31,226 nt of DNA from Isohypsibius dastychi (lineage: Eukaryota > Tardigrada > Eutardigrada > Parachela > Isohypsibiidae): assembly GCA_034696485.1 (NCBI GenBank), contig JAQIWT010000156.1:1-31226 (forward strand), given 5' to 3'. The notes beneath the pieces were generated by a model. It saw only the letters and a program-made list of their open reading frames with translations, had not been told where the DNA came from and did not search any database. The position numbers were made by a program, and so were the translations under genes. Of this stretch, positions 1-10,234 are shown one piece after another. Numbering within the stretch: the stretch's first letter is position 1; the number at the start of each line of letters is the position of its first letter.

Positions 1-21
1 ACTTTAAATTTTTTATCTTTG

Positions 22-40
22 CCCCCCCCCCCCCCCCCCC
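22..40. repeat. poly-C homopolymer tract
   Basis: A run of 19 C residues at the left edge. Long homopolymers are error-prone in assembly, so its length may not be exact. Shorter G/C runs occur at about 808-817, 1301-1311 and 18808-18815. Confidence 0.9.
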
Positions 41-780
41 GACTACCTTACTACCCCCTCATCTTGGTTAATTTGCTGCTCTGTCTACCATATCATATAT
101 ATTCTTGCCTTCAGCCTAAGCGCAAGCTAATGATTAGGCAGTAGGAGTATGTCTACAATATTATCACCTCCTGACAATCGTGTCGGTTGTTGTTGTTTGC
201 ATATTTCTCCTCTCATTTCCTCATTCCCAAGTGGCTGTATGCCATCAAAATCCCAGAAAAGTCCATTTTTGCTTGGTTTCTGGGAACCTCAGAATAGGGG
301 CGATGGAGGAAATTCCGTCGCGTTGGTTAGAAGGATCAAAAGAGCGAAATTGGTTGCAGACTGAAAAGCACAAACAACGGCTTTGATACCACATAGTACG
401 ATATTCCAGCAGTATGTAAGAGGAATTTCCGATAGCTATTCAGTAGCTGGTCTTAGAATTTCGGTGAGGAGCAGCCAGATGTGCAGCACTAAACTGGGAT
501 TCTGGGAAAATGCTCGACACCACCTGAAAGTCTTCTCGGGGTAATACCAAGCTTCCCTTGTTCAAGCTAGCCTGATTTGTGGAGATTTTTGGAGCGGTCT
601 TATTTTGAGGATTTCAATAATATTGCTTTATTGAGATATTCCATACTACGTTATCTATTTGTCGCTGAAATGAATATCTGGGCGCATCCATATCTGAACC
701 AGGTTCAGATATGCATATCCTTCAGATATGCATATCCCGATTTTTACCGATATATTTGGCATGAAAACGTTCTGGTGCAA
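41..780. other. gene-free stretch left of gene A
   Basis: No exon could be supported here. Gene A needs a signal-peptide exon ending in phase 0 somewhere upstream of 1357, but nothing like exon 1 of gene B was found. A hydrophobic stretch (SVVVVCIFLLSF, codons from about 180) resembles a signal peptide but has no ATG in its own frame. The ATG at 149 lies in a different frame. The true first exon may have been lost, diverged, or lie left of the window. Confidence 0.4.
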
Positions 781-1356
781 CGTGTTTTATTGAATCTGAG
801 AGAACGCCCCCCCCCCTCAGTTCTCACTCACTCCGAAAAGTTGGGCCTTCCATTTATCTCACTCCCAAAATTTCTTACTTCTAAATGTCTCACACCGATG
901 AATCCGTTTTCCAAAATGTCCAACTCAAAAAATCTGATCCGTAATCTCAACTCCAAACAGTCCTGCTCCGGAATTTCTGGAAGCTGTCTGGTCCTCATAT
1001 TTTTGCCGTGGGGTGAATTGAATTTTGAACGCGTTCACAGACTCAGTTAATTGAATCGACTGTTCAAAAATAGATGATAACGTTAAGCCATTGACGGAAA
1101 CTGTTGAGGTGTAGCAACGTGGAAATTCTGCATTCTCACTGATCGGAGGTACGGATGCTTTCAAATTGTGACCGGTAAAATGCGAAACCTTGGAAATGTT
1201 GCCTCACTCAGCCAAGAGCGCTCTAGAGGGGGTTTTGTCTCTTGTGCTCATGCTTTGGTTTTATTCTAAAACGTCCCGTTGTGTTCTGCACATCGAACAG
1301 GGGGGGGGGGGAGTATTCCTGGGTTGGCACGGGGATTTAATATTTATGTCTTGCAG
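780..1356 (+). other. intron 1 remnant of gene A, paralogous to intron 1 of gene B
   Basis: Blocks of this stretch align with the long first intron of gene B. Examples are 835-960 against 6295-6425 (shared string CATTTATCTCACTCCCAA), 1040-1200 against 6560-6730, and 1200-1356 against 7210-7387. It ends in TTGCAG directly before the ZP-N exon. The B intron carries extra material (a microsatellite and roughly 450 bases around 6735-7195). The alignment shows that A and B were duplicated together with their first intron. Confidence 0.65.
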
Positions 1357-2824
1357 GGCAACAGCCTTGGATCAGTTGATTGCGCCTCTAACGGAATGGT
1401 ATTCTCAGTTTTCCATAATGCAGCTTTTCGCGCAGCTTACACCAATTTGACGGCGATGACGGACGCCAACCTGACTGTTCACCGTGTTTTGGCCGGTGAA
1501 CTCGACACACGTCTTTGTACTGCTACAGCCCTCGATGGCTATCACACCATCTTCATTTCAAGCGGAGAATGTAAAACCTCGTGGTATACATCCGATGACG
1601 GTTTATGGGCGCACTTTGAAAATACCGTCCAGATCGTAGTTCGACAGTGGTTCGAATTGGGATTTTTCGAAGACGATATATTCTCCCAACCGTTGAGATG
1701 CATTGGCAATTTGGTTGATAAACCGACCATCACAGCGATCAGACCACCACCACTGAAGGTTGATTTGAGCCCCATCGAAGACAGATTCAACGTCTCGGTT
1801 GAGTGAGTACTCGATTCCTTTCGATTAGTTTACGATAGCTCATCGTGCTGACCATTACAGAGTTCTCTTTGGACAAGCAGAGGAACCAAACTTCGCGGGA
1901 TTCAAAGCGCCGAAGAATGTCGTAACAATGAAGTTCAGCCTTTCAAAAGACGATGACCCATTCTTCAATTTATTTGTCGACAGTTGCTTTGTATCTCCTG
2001 AAAAAGGAGTCAACAGCAAACTTCGATTTTATCCCATGAAATCGAGAGGGTAGGCTAAATTTATTAATTTGATTTTTTCCGGGTAGACGATAGACGACAA
2101 CTAGGAATTTTCTGAACTTTGCTCGATCGAATTGTTTTGTTCATTGAAGAAGTTTTGGGAAACATATGTGTGACTGTGAGCAAACAGCAAGGTATCGATG
2201 CAATCTCGAAATTCTTCTTGCAGATGTCTTGAGAAAGAACTCACGGTGTTCAAGGCTGGCCCACCACAGGAGCTCAAGTTTCTCGTTCCGCAGTTTGAAG
2301 AGTCCGACTCGGACGAGCTATTTTTCAGCTGCGTGGTCAATATCTGCAAGAAAGCCGGCTCTCAAGAGCAATGTACCAAAAGTTCGGTATGCCCCACCGA
2401 GAATCGATTCGAAGAAAAACAACGAACTGCCACGAAAGACGAGGCTAAAAATGTCGACTCGAAACTATTCCTGAATATGGATGCGAAGGTTGGAGACAAG
2501 GCCGGTTACACTGTGAAACCCGATGGGGGTTATGAAAAGTTACCAGAAACACCGACTTCAAGTTCTCGGCCCTCAGTTCGATGTGGCCCACCACAGCTGG
2601 GGGATAACACCAGAATCACCTCGGCAAACAACAACTTCTGGATGGGTGATGTGGTCACATTTCAATGCAAGGACGGCACTACGAGAGTGGATGGTGAGGA
2701 AAAGATTGTCTGTGGCGCTGATGGTTTTTGGGTCGGAACCCCATTGAAATGTCCAGCTACTAAAGTGGAAACATGTCTTATGGTATTACTTACGTTTGTG
2801 ATTATCGTTGTTTTTGGCTTCTGA
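1357..2824 (+). CDS. Gene A: ZP domain + Sushi (CCP) protein with hydrophobic C-terminus, exons 2-4 (first exon not found)
   Basis: Exons 1357-1802, 1861-2049 and 2224-2824 (stop at 2822-2824) are joined by introns of 58 bases (GTGAGT...TTACAG) and 174 bases (GTAGGC...TTGCAG), phases 2 and 2. The first exon shown begins in phase 0 after TTGCAG. Exon 2 encodes a ZP-N half with four cysteines (in VDC, RLC, GEC, RCIGN). Exon 3 carries Cys5 (VDSC). Exon 4 starts with Cys6 and has the ZP-C pattern FSCVVNIC then EQC and VC. A Sushi/CCP domain with four cysteines and a Trp follows, then about 18 hydrophobic residues up to the stop with no charged cytoplasmic tail, which suggests a GPI-anchor signal or a very short membrane tail. 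ZP modules polymerise extracellularly, and Sushi domains bind proteins. No signal-peptide exon was identified, so the 5' end is incomplete or the gene is dead. Function is inferred from domains only. Confidence 0.8.
2582..2752 (+). other. Sushi/CCP domain of gene A
   Basis: Spans first to fourth cysteine: CGPP, then TFQC, then KIVC, then a Trp four residues after the GADG turn, ending LKC. This spacing and the Gly/Trp positions fit the complement control protein module (Cys1-Cys3 and Cys2-Cys4 pairing in the family). It is the best conserved part between A and B. Confidence 0.85.
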
Positions 2825-3475
2825 GTTACAGACTGCATGATGTTGAGTGCACAGTTTTTCCTGATTATCAGTCTTTTTTTGTTTTCATTCTATCAAGATT
2901 TGAAAAGACCAAGATAAACATGATGGAACTTTAGGCAAACCGGAACCGAACCCAGTGATGAACCGACGAATATAGTCCGGTCCTCATCTGTTGTTGAAAA
3001 CCCGCCTGTTTAGGGAGAAGAAAACTGGGGCGCAGGGTCGCTCTGGTGAACGCCTTCAAAACCTTTTCAAAACATTTCACTTTTATCTCTTCGGTTTCAT
3101 GATCAACGACACGATCTTTCGAGATTGCGAGTCAACGGACTACAGTTCACCCAGAAATTCTCTGGTAAACCAAGTCCTGCCTCTCATGTTAAGTCTATGG
3201 GAGGTGGGGCTTAGTTTGCCATAGAATTTCTGGCAGATCCGGATGGTTTAAACAATGATTACGTCACCTAACCTCGCTTACCTGAAGTGCACCATCTCTA
3301 ACAGATGGGTTTTGACTGACCGTGGTACTGACGTTGCTGGAAAGTTTGGCTGCATGTTTTGAATTTCACGTCGTCATCTTCATCAATTGAAGGGACGTTG
3401 TTTGTTTCGGCAGAAAATCTAGTAAAACGTACTGCGCTGAATCCTGTTTGAAGTCCAAATAAACAAAGGCTGAAA
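2825..3475 (+). other. 3' flank of gene A, duplicated downstream of gene B
   Basis: No coding exon seen. Segments match the B flank: around 3090-3140 against 9225-9276 (shared string CGAGATTGCGAGTCAACGGA) and 3400-3470 against 9405-9475. A candidate poly(A) signal AATAAA lies at 3458-3463, and its counterpart in B is at 9465-9470. If used, these would give 3' UTRs of about 630 and 510 bases. Confidence 0.5.
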
Positions 3476-4204
3476 ACGTCTTTTAGACTAGCTCTGTTAG
3501 ATCGCGGGCTTCCGGTAGGGTGGGAAAACATTTCTAAATATTTTTGAATTTTTCCTGCGTTAGGGTCACACCTAATTCAACCTAACGAAATACAATACGT
3601 ATACACACTCTCGTAAACCAAATTACTTTTCCATCAAATGACTTTGAACATTTGTCCAAGAACAGTTGCCAGTGAGTTTTTGAGTTAGTTTCACAGGTTG
3701 ACCTTGAAACCAGAAACCATAAAATGTGAGTCTGTATGTGCTGAGTTTGATTTCGTATGAAAAACTCAGTTGAATTCATTGTAGAGCCATGCAATCATCC
3801 AGCCTTCAAAACTTTCGGCTCTTTTGACCATGAATCAAATTTTCCAGTTTCGTTCAGTTTTGAAAAAACGCGATTTGCAGCCGTTTCTACTAAAAATCTT
3901 CGAAATTTCTGCTGACGAACTTCAGTGTTTCACACTTCTAAAATCTCTTCAGCATGCATTCAAATATTCCCTTCACGAGTCAAGATTTATTTTTCATGGG
4001 GAGTAATTCGAGTTCTTCTGCAGATTTTTATCTCAATTACAGCAAAAAAAGCATCTCCTGAAATCTAGCCTAACGGCTTTTACATTATATATCCAGTTAC
4101 CCATTAAAACCACAACAATAACAGTCATTCCAAGGGCAAAACAATGTAAGAACCCTACCGGAAAATAACGAGCTGGAAGTTGTGGCCAAGAACTGTAAAC
4201 TGAC
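3476..4204. other. intergenic stretch without recognisable gene
   Basis: Only short open frames without splice context or recognisable domains. Nothing to report apart from AT-rich unique sequence. Confidence 0.5.
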
Positions 4205-4875
4205 GCAGGAGATGTGGAATCAACCCGGAGCACCTGAGGCTCGGAGCAACGGAGAATCGGAGCATCGGGTCATCCACCAATAGAAGCACCGGAGAGTTGA
4301 AGCATATGCATCGGAGCATCACGGAAACCCTGGAAGATCTCTAGAGAATCTTACACCAGGTAATCGGACCATCCAAGATTCGGAGCTTACGGAGTTACTA
4401 GGGCGTCCGAGAACCGGAGAATCGAAGCATCAGAAAATTGGGTTCAAGGAGATTCGCTTTTTCAGAGAACCGAACCACCAGAGAATCAGGTCCCTGGATG
4501 ATCGGAGTGCCATAGAAACCGAGCAATCGAGAACTGGAGCGTCAGAAAACATGGAGCGCCGAAGAATCAGATCCCTGGAGAATTAGAGCCCCGAAGAATC
4601 GGAGGAGTGGCACAGAAGATTGTGAGCATATCCCAAAATGGGCCCAGTTTTAAAGTCATGCATTTTTTGGGGCTAAGGTGGAACAAAAGGGGGTGACCTT
4701 TGAAATACTTGTTGTCTCGAGTGAGTGGCATCCGTAAATCGGATCATACTCGAGCGGAAACCCCGAGATACGGTGCAGAAAATAATCGGAGTCCAAAGAA
4801 CTGGAGCTCCCGAGACTCGCAGCACTCTAGCAAAGGAGAATCGGAGCATCAGAATATCAGTTCCCCGGAGCGGTG
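4205..4875 (+). repeat. degenerate purine-rich minisatellite field 1
   Basis: Many diverged copies of a unit of about 15-18 bases around the core AATCGGAGCATC, mixed with variants such as CCGGAGCACC and CGAAGCATC. The field is interrupted at about 4620-4735 by unrelated sequence. The same unit in the same orientation makes up 14240-14795. It sits between genes A and B, as the second field sits between C and D. Confidence 0.75.
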
Positions 4876-4904
4876 AGCGCCTATAGCCGTCAAATTTGAT
4901 ATCT

Positions 4905-5030
4905 GGTTTGCATCAAATATGTCTGTCCGATTTGATGCAAAGCTGCCAAAATTGATGCAGGACAGACAAATTTGATGAAGATCAGACAGGATTGATGAAA
5001 AAGTTTTGATGAAGAACGGACAAAATCATC
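4905..5030. repeat. inverted and direct repeats built on TTTGATGCA / GGACAGAC
   Basis: TTGCATCAAAT and ATTTGATGCAA are perfect 11-base inverted arms around an 11-base spacer (about 4908-4940). A second arm, GGACAGACAAATTTGATG (about 4963-4980), is the near-perfect reverse complement of CATCAAATATGTCTGTCC (about 4912-4929). Further direct copies of TTGATGAA and GACAGA/GGACAA follow up to about 5030. No gene is implied. Confidence 0.6.
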
Positions 5031-5055
5031 ACTATAACAACTTACCAAGACCATT

Positions 5056-5322
5056 ATGCACAATACAGACCAAATAACTATAACACAAGAGAAGATTGAG
5101 GACGACAGAAATGCGAATGAACTTGCGGCCAACAAAATAAGCAAGCCCACATTTGCTCTAAGACTAGACTTGCAACCTGCGGATCGAACAGATACTTGCG
5201 GCAATGTAACGTTTGTTTATGAAGTTGAGAACCATTATTGTTTAGAACTGTTGTTCGAATTGTCGATTTCGCGTTCGTGCGGGCAAATTAGCGGGCGACT
5301 ACTCTGGAACCAACTCATATGA
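5056..5322 (+). CDS. unassigned 88-codon open frame
   Basis: ATG-initiated frame beginning seven codons after an in-frame stop. It encodes a polar N-terminus (MHNTDQITITQEKIEDDRNA) and a later part with three cysteines (TDTCGN, HYCLE, SRSCG). I do not recognise a family. It has no signal peptide, no clear partner exon and no paralogue in the window. It may be spurious. Confidence 0.15.
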   Translation: MHNTDQITITQEKIEDDRNANELAANKISKPTFALRLDLQPADRTDTCGNVTFVYEVENHYCLELLFELSISRSCGQISGRLLWNQLI

Positions 5323-6080
5323 TTAGCTGAACTGAAAGGTCACCGCTCAAATCAAAGCGCTCCCAATCCGGAAAATTTGTTTCATAATAACGTATCAATG
5401 AGAAGATAGTTGTGACCTTGCATGTTGACCAATATCTATTCCAAAAAAATCGAAAATATTCAACAGCTAAATGAGAAAAACAACAAAAACGTAATAACAA
5501 AAAGATGCAACTGGAAATACGTAGTTGGGAGGAAGCAGTTTGCGGGGACTTGAAACCGGAGGTTGGAAGTGTAGGGTGAATAAAGAACTTAAGATTGCCT
5601 TCCGAACCTCTCATCTCCTCTTTGCGAACCGCAAAATCCCGTCCTCCCAATTATGTATATGCAGGAGCCAAGAACAAAAATGCTGTTACACATACATGAT
5701 AAGCATGATGAGTCACACTCGCAAGAGCGTCAGGTGTAGTTCTCTATGACAAGGTTTTGCCGAATCACCAGCTGATGAGCAGAAGTTTTGGTTGTCTTAT
5801 CAATTGGCCCACTACCCGTACTGGGCTGCTGACAATAGCAGGAAATCATCTCGATGAGTACAATGGCTAAATGAGGACATGGTAGGAAACTATATCTGTA
5901 ATGAGATAGTGCAAAACGATCAACAGCTCGCTTTCTAATTCACACTTCATATTTCGAACTGCGATCCTATTTGCAATGACTCCAATTTCTTTTTTGCTGG
6001 GATTTCTTTCCTTGGCTATTTTTCACTTGGCCGTTGGTCAGCGGGTTCGATACATCCACGTGAACAGAGATGTCAGAGAA

Positions 6081-7387
6081 GTACGTATGTATGATTTGTC
6101 TTTTCAAATGTATTGTCTTAAACATGGGTCTGGACGTATGGTCTTGGTCTTTTTCGAAGTGTTGACATACCTGAGCAGATATTTCGCTGTCAGACTTTTT
6201 TGTGGTGAGGACTAATTGGATTCAGACTTTTTCGGCGCGAGAAAATTTCGGAGTGGGCATATTTTGTTGAACCGAAGAGAACGCCTCCGAAGTTCTCTTT
6301 CCGAGAAGTCCGGACTCTCATTTATCTCACTCCCAACATTCTTACTACTAAATATGACTTCCATAAATCTGTTTTCCAAAATGGCCCACTCATAAAACGT
6401 TGATCCGAAATCTTTACTCCAAAAAGTCCAGCTCTGAAATGTCTCTACTGCCTTAGCGTTCCGAGTTTTTCGGAATATGTATGTATGTATATATGTATAT
6501 ATGTATTTATGTATATATATGTATATATGTATGTATATATGTATTAATTCTAAAAACGGTCATTGATTAAATAATTGCATCGACTCTCAAAATTCACTGT
6601 TCAAAAGTGAACATTATCGTCATGCCGTGGATGGAAAAGAGTTGAGTTGTAGTGGAAACAGTGCAATATTGTTCCTGATCGAAGATTGGGTTGCCTGCAA
6701 ATTGTTACCGGTAAAATACGAACCCTTAAATGGTAAAACCCTCGTTTTCCCTGATGCATCCTGTTTCCCCACGCTTCGTATCGTAAAGAACCGGAAGCAT
6801 TAACACGAAGCTTTTGAGAAACAATCCAGGAAAACGCTTTTGCAAAATCATTTCCAACTTTCTTTGTATTTTTTTTCCGAAATGTTTTTCGAGACAAACT
6901 TTACCACTCTTTCAGAAATTAAATTCTCAGTATTCCATACTTTTTCGAACCGTTTTTGGAACTGTTTTCCAGACCCGCTGCCTACCAGGCTTCGATTGAT
7001 AAACCAAATAACTGGTACGTATTCAAAAGATTCCAAAACAAAAATTCGATATTAGTGGGACGGAGTTTCAAGCTAATTCGCCATTGTGATTGGCTGGACA
7101 CAGGCACATGACGTCAAATGGATGACTAGGGAACTTTTTTTTGAAACTTTTCCAAAGTCCACCAACCATGGGTCCACGCAATGTTCTCCCTCCCTCCCCC
7201 AGCCACCCCTTTTTGTGAGTGAACAAAAACTCAGCCAATGAGACTCCAACCGCGACCGCCTAGAGGCGTGCGTTTTTCTTGTGCCGATGTTGTGATTTTA
7301 TTCCACAACATTGCGTTATGTATTACACATCGAATAGCTTGGCGAGGATTTCTGGATTGACACGGGGATATATGTATTGTTTTGCAG
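6081..7387 (+). other. long first intron of gene B
   Basis: Begins GTACGTATG and ends GTTTTGCAG, about 1.3 kb, against introns of 58 and 152 bases elsewhere in the gene. Blocks are conserved with the region before exon 2 of A. It contains the ATGT microsatellite and a roughly 450-base stretch (about 6735-7195) with no counterpart in A. Confidence 0.65.
6475..6545. repeat. ATGT/AT microsatellite
   Basis: About 70 bases of ATGT and ATAT units within intron 1 of gene B. It is not present at the matching place upstream of A. Confidence 0.9.
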
Positions 7388-8559
7388 GCCAACAGCCTTG
7401 GCTCTGTAGACTGCGCTTCTAACGGAATGGTATTTTCGGTCTTCCATAATTCAGCTTTTCGCGCAGCTTACACCGACCTGTCGCTGATGAAGGACGCCAA
7501 CTTGACCGTTTTCCGTGTTTTGGCCGGTGAACTCGACACACGTCTTTGTACCGCTACAGCCTTGGATGGCTATCACACCATCTTCATCTCAAATGGAGAA
7601 TGTAGAACCGTGTGGTATACATCCGATGACGGTTTACGGATGTTCTTTGAAACACTGTCCAGATCGTAGTTCGAGAATGGCTCGAATCCGGACTTTTCGA
7701 AGACACTATATTCTCCCATCCGGTAACATGCGTTGGCAATTTGCTTGATAATCCGACCCTCGTAGCGATTAGACCACCCCCAGAAAAGGTTGAGTTGAAC
7801 GCCATCGAAGACAGATTCAACGTCTCGGTTGAGTGAGTACTCGGTTCTTTTCGATTAGTTTCCGATAGTTCATCGTGCTGACCGTTACAGAGTACTTTTT
7901 GGACAAGCAGAGGATTTGAACTTCGGGGAATCCACAGCGCCGACGAATGTCGTCACAATGAAGTTCAGCCTTTCAAAAGATGATGACCCACTCTTCAATT
8001 TATTTGTCGACAGCTGCTCTGTTTCTCCTGAAAAAGGAGCCAACAGCAAACTTCGATTTTATCCCATGAAATCGAGAGGGTAGGTAGACAATCTCCCAAA
8101 ATAGAAATTTTCTTTATTTCACTCGATCGAATTGTAGTGTTCACTGTTCACTGGAGAAGTTAAGAGAAACATGTGTGTAACTAGCGGCAAACAAAACGGC
8201 ATCTAAGCAAACCCCGAAAATTTTCTTGCAGTTGTATCGAGGAAGAACTCATATTGTTCAAGGCTGGCCCACCACATGAACTGAAGTTTCTCGTTCCGAA
8301 GTTTGAAGAGTCCAGCTCGGAAGAGCTCTTTTTCAGCTGCTTGGTCAATGTGTGCGAAAAAGCCGGCTCCCAAGGCCAAGAGCAATGCACCAAAAGTCCG
8401 GTATGCCTCACTGGTAATCGGTTCGGAGAACAGAAACGAATCGCCACGAAAGACGAGGCGAAAAATGTCAACTCAAAACTTTTCTTGAATATGGATGTGA
8501 AGGTGGGAGACAAGGCCGGTTTCACGGTCCTCCCCGGTGGTGCTTATGAACTCGCATCA

Positions 8560-8679
8560 CACACTGAAGCAGCAAATTCGACTTCTGTTCTCCCGACATC
8601 ATACACTGAAGCAGCAAATTCGACTTCTGTTCTCCCGACATCATACACTGAAGCAGCAAATCCGACTTCTGGTTCTCTG
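8560..8679 (+). repeat. in-frame 42-base tandem repeat in the gene B linker
   Basis: Two full copies (8560-8601, 8602-8643) and a partial third (from 8644). Each encodes 14 residues, H/Y-TEAANSTSVLPTS. The unit is a multiple of three, so the frame is kept. It lengthens the Ser/Thr-rich spacer between ZP-C and Sushi and adds NST glycosylation sequons. Gene A has a short ETPTSSSRPS linker instead. Confidence 0.9.
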
Positions 8680-8691
8680 TCCTCCATTCGA

Positions 8692-8872
8692 TGTGGCTCC
8701 CCACAGCTGGAGGATGACACCTTAGTCAGCTCAGGGAACAACAATTTCTCGATAGGTGATGTTGTAACACTTCAGTGCAAGGAAGGCACAACGAGAGTGG
8801 ATGGCGAGGAAAAGATTGTCTGTGGTGCTGATGGGTTCTGGAGTGGCACCCCATTGAAATGTCCGGCTACCA
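8692..8872 (+). other. Sushi/CCP domain of gene B
   Basis: Same four-cysteine pattern as in A (CGSP, TLQC, KIVC, LKC) with a conserved Trp in GFWSG. Differences from A are few and mostly conservative. Confidence 0.85.
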
Positions 8873-8955
8873 TAGTGAGAACATGTTTCTTCGTGTTACT
8901 TTCGTCTGTGATTATCGTTTTGTTGGGCTTTGAGGTACCGACAGCATGTTATTGA

Positions 8956-9480
8956 GAGTTGAGTTTTTGATCGTGATTATCAGCCTTTTTTCGTCTTCAG
9001 TCTACCAAGTGTTGAAAAGGCCAAGATGAAAATAGTGATTTTTTGGGTGAACCGGTTCCGATCTAAATGATAGATCGAAGATTGCAGTCCTGCCGGCAGC
9101 TGTCTTTTAAAATAAGCCAGTCTTCGGGAGTCAAAAAAATTCCAATGGATGCTGCAGATGGGGCGCACGTGTCATCCGGGCCGTTTTTGTGGACGCCTTC
9201 AGTATCTCTTCCAAACCTCTTCCTTGTTCTCGGGCTCAGCGACATGACCTTTCGAGATTGCGAGTCAACGGACTGAGGGTTTAAAGCATTAACACGTACT
9301 CCAACCCACGCTTCTCTGAACGGTGGTCTGCGCACTAACTCTAGATCTTTCTGCTTCAATCTTCCCCTGGCTCCGACGTCATCTCCATCAGCTGAATGAC
9401 TTTTCTTGTTTTGAGCAGAAATTTTCGAAAAACATACTGCGCTCGAAAAACTCGTTTGAAGTCCAATAAACACAGACCTC
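8956..9480 (+). other. 3' flank of gene B
   Basis: Paralogous to the 3' flank of A (see 2825-3475). Candidate poly(A) signal AATAAA at 9465-9470. No coding exon. Confidence 0.5.
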
Positions 9481-10234
9481 AAGCATACCTTATTGTACCA
9501 TGGGCACTGCCTGGTCAACAATGTTTGTTCCATAAGAAAGCAAACTTGTCACATGTCTTCGCGTGAGCAAAGTCTTTCTGGAACGAACAAGTTTCATCTG
9601 TTGAGACGGGATTTCCCATATCTTTGACAGCGTACATGTGCCCTTTTAACGCAGAATCAATAAGCGACTCGCTTAATACATTATGGGTTCAAGATGCTAC
9701 GTATTTGTCAGAGTTTTCTGCTTATTCCACCGCTGTGCATCACGCCATTTCAACGTGTGTTATTCGGTATTGTGAACTTTCGGAGCCGGATTTTCGAGAA
9801 CCGACCTTTTGTCACCCCGTTTATTCGCTTACCCGGCTTTTGGTAAACCCGATTTCTGATGCATTATCGGTGTGAGCATATCAGCAAATTAATAGAATTA
9901 TTTAAATACGATGTTGACATCTAACACTTATTTTGAAATACTGAGCAAAATGCAATGTCTGTGTCGAGGTGTGTCAAAATAAGATACCACGACTTCTTTT
10001 TCGACCCCTTAGACGTCTACCATTTCGTTTACTCACACTTTGTCCATACCCGAAGCGGTCACTCCAAGTCAAATATCCCCCAAACTTTCATGCTACAAAT
10101 CATCTTCGGAAACCCACGAACCGAAGAGTCTGAATGCGAAAAGCGCTTATTCAGGGTCTGAAAACAAAAGCTTTTCTCAAAAATGTCTGCAAGGCGAAAC
10201 AGCCCACGTATTCACAGATTACATGACATACACG
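9481..10234. other. intergenic stretch without recognisable gene
   Basis: Short open frames only, the longest (about 9624-9875) without an ATG start or recognisable domain. This is the boundary between the A/B part and the C/D part of the array. Confidence 0.4.

Larger units (their letters stand above)
5976..8955 (+). pseudogene. Gene B: ZP + Sushi paralogue of A with a frameshift in ZP-N
   Basis: Exons: 5976-6080 (signal peptide MTPISFLLGFLSLAIFHLAV, then about 14 mature residues, donor GTACGT, phase 0), 7388-7832, 7891-8079, 8232-8955 (stop). Introns 2 and 3 and the phases match gene A. Intron 1 is about 1.3 kb. Exon 2 has one base fewer than A near 7651-7656, which brings TAG at 7667-7669 into frame. 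After that point the original frame is open to the donor at 7833, with Cys4 in VTCVGN. All other splice sites, ten ZP cysteines and the Sushi domain are preserved, so the lesion is recent, or it is a sequencing error or a null allele. The linker holds a 42-base tandem repeat absent from A. The C-terminal hydrophobic segment is followed by about eight extra residues because one base of A's stop context is missing here. Role as for A: extracellular matrix protein, probably cell-surface anchored. Confidence 0.8.

Noticed and set aside
149-386. Possible signal-peptide exon for gene A
   Set aside because: The hydrophobic run is in a frame without ATG, while the ATG at 149 is in another frame. No phase-0 donor follows and there is no similarity to B exon 1.
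577-1050. 157-codon open frame before gene A
   Set aside because: Lacks an ATG start and overlaps sequence homologous to intron 1 of B, where the frame is not kept.
8254-8955. Treating the last exon of B as a free-standing single-exon gene
   Set aside because: The cysteine that starts ZP-C and the splice acceptor lie upstream at 8232. Intron phase and homology with A, D and F show it is exon 4.
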